This document shows, one piece after another, positions 43,163 through 48,773 of a stretch of 48,773 nucleotides of DNA. A model generated the notes under the pieces. The model did no database searches. It saw only the letters and a program-made list of their open reading frames with translations, and was not told the origin of the DNA. The position numbers and the translations under genes were made by a program. Source of the stretch: Neobacillus vireti (lineage in GTDB: Bacteria > Bacillota > Bacilli > Bacillales > Cytobacillaceae); NCBI RefSeq assembly GCF_001026695.1, contig NZ_LDNB01000023.1, positions 38,730-87,502 of the forward strand, in the 5' to 3' direction. Position 1 is the stretch's first letter; the number at the start of each line of letters is the position of its first letter.

Positions 43163-43290
43163 ATTCATTTTAGAACAGTGTAGGCAATGTTCGTGCTAGC
43201 TCTACTCAGCTTACAAGTTTAAATTGCTACGAAAATAAGGTGCCTGCACTTATATAATAGAAGTTGAAATATTACAGTTATTAAATAGGT

Positions 43291-43319
43291 TGCAACGTTT
43301 CGACTTCCTCATTCGACTT
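43291..43319 (+). promoter_or_regulatory. ECF-type promoter of the sigma factor gene
   Basis: TGCAAC (43291-43296), a 17-bp spacer and CGACTT (43314-43319) resemble ECF sigma promoters (AAC core at -35, CG at -10). It supports autoregulation and a start after 43320. Confidence 0.6.
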
Positions 43320-43346
43320 AATAATGAAAAGGAGGGAATAGAAAAA

Positions 43347-43880
43347 ATGGATATTGCTAATTTAGTACAAAAGGCGAAGAAGGGTAATGATGAAGCATTT
43401 GAACAGCTGATTAGTTCTGTTCGCCCGAAATTGTATCGGACTGCCTATTCATATGTAAGAAATGAACAAGATGCTTTAGATATTTATCAAGAAACCATTT
43501 ACAAAGCATACATTTCTCTTAAAATGTTAAAAAAACCCGAAAGTTTTCAGAGCTGGATTACAAAGATTCTCGTTTTCAAAGCGATTGATTTTATTCGAAA
43601 AGAATCGCGGCACTTTAGTACAGATGATGAGAAAATATTTGCTGAATTAATATCTAATGAAAATGTCGATTACATAGCCCATTCAATGGATTTATCCGAG
43701 GCCTTTAAATTTTTAGATCCCAAATACAAGACAATTATTTTACTGAGGTACTATCACGATCTTTCTATTAAGGAAATTGCAGCCATTATGAATTACCCGG
43801 AAGGAACGGTAAAATCCCAATTACATCGAGTCCAAAAAGAACTGAGGCCAATTTTAAAGGAGGGTTATATTTATGAATAA
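43347..43880 (+). CDS. ECF RNA polymerase sigma factor
   Basis: A 177-residue ECF sigma factor. Region 2 (about 20-85) includes AYSYVRNEQDALDIYQETIYKAY; region 4 (about 115-170) includes LLRYYHDLSIKEIAAIMNYPEGTVKSQLHR. The start is ATG 43347, with AAAGGAGGG upstream; an earlier ATG (43290) lies before the likely transcription start. It overlaps the anti-sigma gene by 8 bases. A TGCAAC/CGACTT promoter suggests self-activation. Confidence 0.88.
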   Translation: MDIANLVQKAKKGNDEAFEQLISSVRPKLYRTAYSYVRNEQDALDIYQETIYKAYISLKMLKKPESFQSWITKILVFKAIDFIRKESRHFSTDDEKIFAELISNENVDYIAHSMDLSEAFKFLDPKYKTIILLRYYHDLSIKEIAAIMNYPEGTVKSQLHRVQKELRPILKEGYIYE

Positions 43881-44895
43881 AGAAAACTTTAATCAATCAA
43901 TTGATAACATAGATTTACCTCTTGAGAAGTTACTAGCGAGGGAAAAGGCAGCTATGTCCCAAGCAAAGAAAATGCGGAAGTTTGGCAGGACAACGAAACA
44001 TTCAATGCTAATTGCCTGCGGTTTATGTATAACCTTATTCGGCTCTGGATTTGTATCATCGGGTATGGCGGCTGTGTTATCGAATATTCCACTCATTGGC
44101 CCTATTTATACGGAATTTAGGGATATTGCAACTGATAAAATAGAGAAAGATCAACTTGCGACAGTGATTGAAAAACAGGATAGCCATGATGGCTTAACGA
44201 TGACTGTTAAAGAAGCGGCTTACGATGGTGGCAGGCTAATCGTAACAGTGGCCTATTCAGGGGAAAAGGCACTCTCACTCAAGGAAGAGAACGTCGGATA
44301 TAATTATGTAACAATTAATGGTGAAGAATTCAAGGTAGCGATTGGTTCCGGTACGCAACGTCCGATCAACTCTAAAACAACTATTGAGCAACATCAATTC
44401 ACTCTAGCTAAATACAATGAATACGGCGATAAAATTGAGGTAGCTGTCCATGGGAAAGATTTGTTTGGCTACAAAGGTAAATGGGGGGTGTCCTTCCCGC
44501 TTGAAAAGATAAAGGGTGAGATACACGAGTTCTACCCAAATGTGAAAACTAAGAACGTTAACGAAGTTTATACGTTAACAGCTGACAAAGTAACATTTTC
44601 GCCACTATCAACAAGAATAGATGTAACAGTCGATTACCCCGCTGAACTAGATGAAAATGATAGATGGAAATGGTTTGATTTCTCAGTAGTCGATAATAAT
44701 GGGAATGTCTATGATCGACTAAAACTGCAAGCGGGAATGGCTGGAAACTACGGACACCATATGGTTCTAGCATTGCCGCCAATGGATACGATACCAAAGT
44801 CACTGACACTTAAGCCAGCTGATATAAATAGTGAACGGTATAGAGAAGATATCAAGGAATTAGAGCTGGTCGTTCCTTTGCAGAAAACTAAATAA
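43873..44895 (+). CDS. DUF4179 membrane anti-sigma factor
   Basis: A 340-residue protein with a short cytoplasmic N-terminus (about 1-42), one membrane helix (about 45-68) and a 270-residue extracellular part with DUF4179 and DUF5643-type beta domains (IPLIGPIYTEFRDI after the helix, VTVDYPAELDE near 250). This layout and its coupling to the sigma gene mark it as the cognate anti-sigma factor. The outside signal is unknown. Confidence 0.82.
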   Translation: MNKENFNQSIDNIDLPLEKLLAREKAAMSQAKKMRKFGRTTKHSMLIACGLCITLFGSGFVSSGMAAVLSNIPLIGPIYTEFRDIATDKIEKDQLATVIEKQDSHDGLTMTVKEAAYDGGRLIVTVAYSGEKALSLKEENVGYNYVTINGEEFKVAIGSGTQRPINSKTTIEQHQFTLAKYNEYGDKIEVAVHGKDLFGYKGKWGVSFPLEKIKGEIHEFYPNVKTKNVNEVYTLTADKVTFSPLSTRIDVTVDYPAELDENDRWKWFDFSVVDNNGNVYDRLKLQAGMAGNYGHHMVLALPPMDTIPKSLTLKPADINSERYREDIKELELVVPLQKTK

Positions 44896-45076
44896 AGATG
44901 TCAACAATCATTCATTTCCAATCCACTCTTTTTAAGTATATTTGTCTGAATCGAAAATTGAGTCTCCGAAAGATGGGGAATAAACTCTTAGGATAAAAAA
45001 GAGGGAATGAAAGGGAAAAGCTTGAATATATAAATAAAGGTGGAATAGCCATATTTTTACGAGGGGGAATGAAATC

Positions 45077-45628
45077 ATGTCAAAAAAAGTTCTATTGATC
45101 GCCGGGGACGCCGTTGAGGCACTAGAGATTTATTATCCATATTTTCGCTGTCTAGAAGAAGGCTATGATGTGCAAATTGCAGCGCCATCGAAGAAAAAGC
45201 TGCAAACCGTTGTGCATGACTTTATCGGCTGGGATACTTATACGGAAAGCAAAGGATACTTAATTGAAGCCCAAATAGCCTTTGAAGATGTGAACCCTGA
45301 AGAATATGATGGATTAATTATTCCCGGAGGCAGGGCTCCTGAATACATTCGTCTAAATGAAAATGTTCCAAGAATTGTCGCGCATTTCTTTGAAGCGAAT
45401 AAACCAGTTGGCGCCATTTGCCATGCAAGTTTAGTTTTGACAACGGTTCGCCAATACATGGAAGGCCGGGAGCTGACCGCCTATATCGCCTGCAAACCTG
45501 ATGTAGAAGCAGCGGGTGCCACCTATATCGAGAATCCACTGCATGTGCAGGGAAATCTTGTTTCCGGTCATGCCTGGCCGGATTTGCCGGGCTTCATGAG
45601 GGAATTTATTAAACAATTAGACCAATAA
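45077..45628 (+). CDS. DJ-1/PfpI family protein
   Basis: A 183-residue class I glutamine-amidotransferase-like protein. The nucleophile elbow is Cys115 in GAICHASL; the acidic partner region is LIIPGGRAPEY. Members act as glyoxalases, deglycases or proteases. GAGGGGG precedes the ATG. It is monocistronic. The 180-bp gap before it holds no clear promoter I can name. Confidence 0.85.
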   Translation: MSKKVLLIAGDAVEALEIYYPYFRCLEEGYDVQIAAPSKKKLQTVVHDFIGWDTYTESKGYLIEAQIAFEDVNPEEYDGLIIPGGRAPEYIRLNENVPRIVAHFFEANKPVGAICHASLVLTTVRQYMEGRELTAYIACKPDVEAAGATYIENPLHVQGNLVSGHAWPDLPGFMREFIKQLDQ

Positions 45629-45644
45629 GGCACTTATCCACAGC

Positions 45645-45657
45645 GGTGCCTGACACC
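45645..45657. repeat. GGTGCCTGACACC intergenic motif
   Basis: GGTG and CACC around CCTGA form a short hairpin. I recall it as an abundant intergenic motif in Bacillaceae genomes (GGTGTCAGGCACC on the other strand). One copy here, 17 bases after pfpI. Confidence 0.5.
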
Positions 45658-45670
45658 AGTAAAAAAGATA

Positions 45671-45775
45671 TTGACAATAAATTTTATTTGTGCTATAATT
45701 TATCATTTATTGACAGATGTTTGCTTCCGTCGTATTATGAACTCCTGGCTATATTTTAGCTGGGAGTTTTTTGCT
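45671..45775 (+). promoter_or_regulatory. Strong promoter and attenuated leader before the methyltransferase
   Basis: TTGACA (45671-45676), 17 bp, TATAAT (45694-45699). About 35 nt after the expected start comes a terminator: AACTCCTGGCTA (45740-45751) pairs with TAGCTGGGAGTT (45757-45768), then TTTTTT. Transcripts should stop before the gene unless released. A mini-frame MFASVVL (45717-45740) lies in the leader without a good ribosome site. No known riboswitch class recognised. Confidence 0.7.
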
Positions 45776-45799
45776 TTTTAAACGAAGGGAGAGTTTAAT

Positions 45800-46723
45800 T
45801 TGGATAAAACGAAAGAGAGTTTAACTGCGCTAGTCAGCTGCTTTGCCAGGGGATATCATGCATCGAAGAGCAGCCATCCTGTTTTTAATGACCATGTTGC
45901 CAATTCACTTTTGCGTAATGAGGAAAAACAGTTAATCGCAGCTAACTGGGCCAATGCCATAGCTTTCTTTGACCCGGAGAAGGGCGCTACTTTAAAGACG
46001 TTTGACGAAAAGTTGGAATGGGTGATGAATAACCAGACGATTCCCCAATTAGTCAGCCGGGCAAGGTATGCAGAAGACGGTCTCTTGTCGGCTATCACAA
46101 GAGGTGTAAGACAATATGTCATTTTAGGTGCCGGTCTTGATACCTTTGCTTTAAGACAAAGACATCTCCCAGACGACTTTATCATCTATGAGGTAGACCA
46201 TCCCGCAACCCAAGCATTTAAAATAAACCGCCTTCACGAAATGGGTATTGCCACTCCTGCTAATGTGAAATTTGTTCCCTTAGATTTTAAACATGATTCC
46301 TTACACGATGAGCTGAAGCGAAGCGGCTATGATGAACAGAAATATGCCTATTTTAGTTTGTTAGGTGTCGTGATGTACTTAGAGAAAGGAGATTTTTATA
46401 AACTTCTTTCGTCTATTTCCGCTATGTCCATGAACGGAAGCTCGTTCGTATTTGATTACCTTGACGATACCGCCTTTAATGAAACAAAAGCCTCAAAAAA
46501 ATTAACTCAAATGAGGCAAATTACCGCCCAAACAGGTGAACCAATAGTTACCGGCTTTGATCCGTTTGAACTGGATCGCGAACTGCAAGAATGCAATATG
46601 TTAATATATGAAAATCTCTCACCTGCGAATATTGATGAATTATACTTCGCGGGCCGGGAAGATGGATTGCACGCCTTCGACCATTTTCATTTTGCGCATT
46701 TAGTCGTTCGTAAACAACAATAG
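45800..46723 (+). CDS. SAM-dependent methyltransferase, YktD-like (LCMT/PPM1 family)
   Basis: A 307-residue class I methyltransferase of the leucine-carboxyl-methyltransferase-like family (B. subtilis YktD type). The SAM loop is VILGAGLDTFALR near 110-122; YEVDHPATQAFK is the second-strand acidic site; FFSLLGVVMYLEKG-like and FDYLDD segments follow. The start is TTG 45800, 7 bases after a GGGAGAG site. Natural substrates are unknown; many relatives act on secondary metabolites. Expression runs through an attenuator leader. Confidence 0.82.
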   Translation: MDKTKESLTALVSCFARGYHASKSSHPVFNDHVANSLLRNEEKQLIAANWANAIAFFDPEKGATLKTFDEKLEWVMNNQTIPQLVSRARYAEDGLLSAITRGVRQYVILGAGLDTFALRQRHLPDDFIIYEVDHPATQAFKINRLHEMGIATPANVKFVPLDFKHDSLHDELKRSGYDEQKYAYFSLLGVVMYLEKGDFYKLLSSISAMSMNGSSFVFDYLDDTAFNETKASKKLTQMRQITAQTGEPIVTGFDPFELDRELQECNMLIYENLSPANIDELYFAGREDGLHAFDHFHFAHLVVRKQQ

Positions 46724-46758
46724 TATAGTTTCCCTAACAAAGTGGTAAAGAATCTGCA

Positions 46759-46797
46759 TCAGGTGGGTATACTTTGTAATAAAGTATACCCACCTGA
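46759..46797. other. Perfect 17-bp hairpin without U-run
   Basis: TCAGGTGGGTATACTTT (46759-46775), a 5-nt loop GTAAT and the exact complement (46781-46797). It lies 3' of the methyltransferase gene and directly before the next ribosome site. Without a T-run it may be a weak terminator, an RNA-end stabiliser or a protein site. Confidence 0.75.
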
Positions 46798-46808
46798 GGT
46801 GATGGAGT

Positions 46809-47126
46809 TTGGGGATAATAGCTAATCTATCGAATTTATGTTGGGAAGGTCTTACTCTAAAACACGTATCTCACAAAAAAATTGTTATTTCTTATTTATT
46901 GTTTGTTTTTACTGCATTTTTGTTTGAATTGTTTTTATTCATATTATATGCGGTTTCATGTTTTATTTTTTTTGATTATGGCCATAGCCCAGATTTTGTT
47001 TTTTATGTATGTGGTGCCATTTTGATTTTAATTAAAATAATAACAGTTACAATGTTAAAAACAACCATATCAAGACACAAAAATGTTTTCTTAAAGGATC
47101 CAAAAAGAATGGTTCCTGACTGTTGA
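46809..47126 (+). CDS. Small membrane protein of unknown function
   Basis: A 105-residue frame with two or three hydrophobic helices (about 25-55, 60-80) and a basic tail (LKDPKRMVPDC). The proposed TTG start (46809) follows GAGGTGATGGAG. No family recognised. Codon use is AT-rich, unlike its neighbours, so it may be a recent acquisition or not a gene. The 200 bp that follow hold no supported gene. Confidence 0.5.
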   Translation: MGIIANLSNLCWEGLTLKHVSHKKIVISYLLFVFTAFLFELFLFILYAVSCFIFFDYGHSPDFVFYVCGAILILIKIITVTMLKTTISRHKNVFLKDPKRMVPDC

Positions 47127-47328
47127 AATAAGAGGCTCCTAGCAAAAAAACGAACAATGCTGGTCTTGCTAACCTGAGTCCAATAGCCAGCTTTCACTTT
47201 CAGCTTTTCATCCACCTTCGGAATAGGGATTTTTGCGGCAGTTAGCATTAATTTACAGTAGCCACATAAAATATGAAACATTCATGGTTATTTTTCGTAC
47301 ATACAGCTAGGGAAGGAAGGTGTGCTGA

Positions 47329-48024
47329 ATGAGCAGATATTCAATTGAAGAATTTATTAAACAAACGGAGCAAGTGGATAAGGGTGAGGGCTTCTTTGAA
47401 TTAGAGACTCCGCGTATGCTCGAAGTAAACCTCGACGGTCAAGTTTGGGCAAAGGCAGGCTCGATGGTTGCCTACCATGGAGAAATGAGATTTGTCCGAG
47501 AAGGAATCCTCGAGCACGGTCTTGGGACAGCCTTCAAAAAGGCATTAACCGGAGAAGGCGCCTCGTTAATGAAAGCAAATGGCAGGGGGAAATTATATCT
47601 TGCCGATAGCGGGAAAAAGATTGTTATCCTGAAATTGCAAAACGATTCGATATTCATTAACGGCAATGATCTGCTTGCATTTGAACCAAGTATTAAGTGG
47701 AAGATTAAATTAATGAAACGGATTGCCGGGATGATGGCCGGCGGACTATTTAATGTCTATTGTGAAGGAACGGGGATGATTGCATTTACTACCCATTATG
47801 AGCCACTAACATTGAGGGTTACACCGGGTCAGCCCGTTATTACCGACCCAAATGCAACCGTCGCCTGGTCTGGAAACCTTCAGCCGGTCATTCAAACCGA
47901 TATTAGTTTCAAAACCTTCCTAGGCAGAGGCAGTGGCGAGTCGATTCAAATGCGGTTTGAAGGAGATGGATTTGTGGTCGTTCAACCATATGAAGAGGTA
48001 TATATGAATTCTAAACAGGGGTAA
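47329..48024 (+). CDS. AIM24 family protein
   Basis: A 231-residue protein of the AIM24/TIGR00266 beta-helix family. Visible marks are FFELETPRMLEVNLDGQVWAKAGSMVAY, the GASLMKANGRGKLYLAD strand, and the C-terminal TPGQPVITDPNATVAWS and MRFEGDGFVVVQP. Bacterial members are cytoplasmic beta-trefoil-like proteins of unknown function. AGGAAGG precedes the ATG. Monocistronic. Confidence 0.87.
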   Translation: MSRYSIEEFIKQTEQVDKGEGFFELETPRMLEVNLDGQVWAKAGSMVAYHGEMRFVREGILEHGLGTAFKKALTGEGASLMKANGRGKLYLADSGKKIVILKLQNDSIFINGNDLLAFEPSIKWKIKLMKRIAGMMAGGLFNVYCEGTGMIAFTTHYEPLTLRVTPGQPVITDPNATVAWSGNLQPVIQTDISFKTFLGRGSGESIQMRFEGDGFVVVQPYEEVYMNSKQG

Positions 48025-48375
48025 TAGGTAAAAGAAACCCCGCTTAGTTGAAACGGGTTCTGTATTGAGGTGCAAAAGAACAAAAGTCATATTAGGGTGC
48101 AAAGAGAGATAGAAAAGAGGATGCCGTATGCTTGTAACGGGTTCCGTTTCCTATCACAAAACTCGAAAATACAAGCAAAAATGTAGCTCAATTTGTACTG
48201 CCTTTTGTAGACGTTTTTGCAATATAAAATAAATGGCTTAGTTCACACTGAGCCTATTTTTAATATTCATTTTTAAGGATGATTGTTAAACTAAAGCCCC
48301 CATTTAGTTCAATAAGGTGCATTTTAAGTGAATTATTTAATACTCTTTATTCTTTCTTTATTTTAAGAATTGCCT
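48025..48375. other. Gene-free stretch with two hairpins
   Basis: No supported gene. GGCTTAGT (48235-48242) pairs with ACTGAGCC (48247-48254), then TATTTTT, a probable rightward terminator. AACTAAA (48289-48295) pairs with TTTAGTT (48303-48309) around GCCCCCA. The motif AACGGGTTC(T/C)GT occurs twice (48052 and 48137 regions). Nothing else stands out. Confidence 0.6.
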
Positions 48376-48633
48376 CTAAATTGTATTGTTTTCCCTAGTT
48401 GTAAAAAGGATAATCATAAAAATAATCTGAAGGATGGGAAGGAATAAAAAAATATTAAGTATCTTTTCTAAGTCCATAAAAACCAGAAATAATGTATCTG
48501 GTAAAAAGACAACAACACTTAACAACATCAGTTTCCACGATTTTGTGGACATACTCCAAAAGAAAAGGAAAATAGCAATTAAAAGTGTTAACCAAGGGAA
48601 AATTACGTACAAAAAATATTGCATAAATAGCAT
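48376..48633 (-). CDS. Small three-helix membrane protein
   Basis: An 85-residue protein made of three hydrophobic helices (about 5-26, 32-52, 58-80) with short polar turns. Two in-frame ATGs (48633 and 48624) are possible; AGGTG lies upstream of the first. No family recognised. It follows a partial gene read in the same direction. Confidence 0.6.
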   Translation of the reverse strand: MLFMQYFLYVIFPWLTLLIAIFLFFWSMSTKSWKLMLLSVVVFLPDTLFLVFMDLEKILNIFLFLPILQIIFMIILFTTRENNTI

Positions 48634-48670
48634 ATCCGATGCACCTGCTTATTTTTTTGACTTCTTATTA

Positions 48671-48773
48671 CTATATTCTCCATTGATTTTTCAATACCTT
48701 CTTCAACTCCCTCAGTTTGATACGAATATCTCTCGAATGCTCACTTATTCGCAGGATTTCATAACCCTTGTAA
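48671..48773 (-). CDS. Partial gene, C-terminus only
   Basis: The last 33 codons of a minus-strand frame that enters from beyond the right edge (YKGYEILRIS ... KNQWRI, then TAG). The tail is basic and helical. It ends 38 bases before the small membrane gene. The family cannot be judged. Confidence 0.4.
   Translation of the reverse strand, partial: YKGYEILRISEHSRDIRIKLRELKKVLKNQWRI

Noticed and set aside
43290..43346. Earlier start for the ECF sigma factor
   Set aside because: It would lie upstream of the likely promoter -10; AAAGGAGGG marks 43347.
45671..45775. Known riboswitch (preQ1, guanidine, fluoride) in the methyltransferase leader
   Set aside because: The leader is too short or lacks their conserved blocks.
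47003..47281. Minus-strand 92-residue frame
   Set aside because: It runs partly antisense to the 46809 frame and lacks a good ribosome site. A decayed fragment in 47130-47280 is possible but not supported.

Overview
The window is a chromosomal segment of a low-GC, Gram-positive spore-former of the Bacillaceae. The evidence is the gene content (RocR/RocD, AmpS, YdbS/YdbT, YktD-like, FxsA, AIM24 family), strong AGGAGG-type ribosome sites with TTG and GTG starts, two T-boxes, a SAM-I riboswitch and near-consensus sigma-A promoters. The genus cannot be fixed from sequence alone; Neobacillus, Mesobacillus or a relative is a guess. I saw no rRNA, tRNA, CRISPR array, prophage or intact insertion sequence.

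Layout. 0-3.2 kb: divergent rocR and rocD (sigma-54-driven arginine/ornithine catabolism). 3.2-7.9 kb: an SRPBCC protein, two repeat arrays and a T-box-controlled eukaryote-like isoleucyl-tRNA synthetase. 8-10.5 kb: a MocR-type regulator overlapping D-Ala-D-Ala ligase (DdlR/Ddl). 10.5-14 kb: an SDR dehydrogenase, a GntR/ABC membrane operon with an operator over its promoter, and FxsA. 14-16.3 kb: a T-box-controlled second-type methionyl-tRNA synthetase. 16.5-20.4 kb: a serine hydrolase, then fabF divergent from a ligand-binding XRE regulator. 20.5-23.8 kb: a SAM-riboswitch-controlled cyclase-family hydrolase and a MerR regulator divergent from an AidB-like acyl-CoA dehydrogenase. 24-33 kb: a Tat-exported selenocysteine formate dehydrogenase operon (fdnGHI-like). 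It is followed by a class V aminotransferase, a coupled small HTH/DUF2325 gene pair and a ModE-like DNA-binding protein. 33-43 kb: DUF1648 protein, AmpS, a two-component system divergent from an ABC transporter, YdbS/YdbT and a DUF1835 protein. 43-48.8 kb: an ECF sigma/anti-sigma pair, PfpI, a leader-attenuated methyltransferase, AIM24 and small membrane proteins.

How the genes work together. The formate dehydrogenase needs selenocysteine insertion (the UGA and a bSECIS hairpin are visible) and a molybdenum or tungsten cofactor. The class V aminotransferase (a possible selenium or sulfur donor) and the ModE-like protein are plausible partners. The HTH/DUF2325 pair between them has no known job and is the best candidate here for an undescribed component. 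Three matched palindromes about 59 bp apart lie upstream of the formate dehydrogenase.

A second theme is intergenic architecture. Tandem arrays with a 52-bp period occur downstream of rocR, ileS and metG. They differ in sequence but each unit can fold as a hairpin. A separate family with a 56-bp period, built on the palindrome AATCAAACGTTTGATT, occurs at three more gene ends. The metG terminator is in phase with the 52-bp array that follows it, and the first 56-bp palindrome contains the stop codon of the SRPBCC gene.
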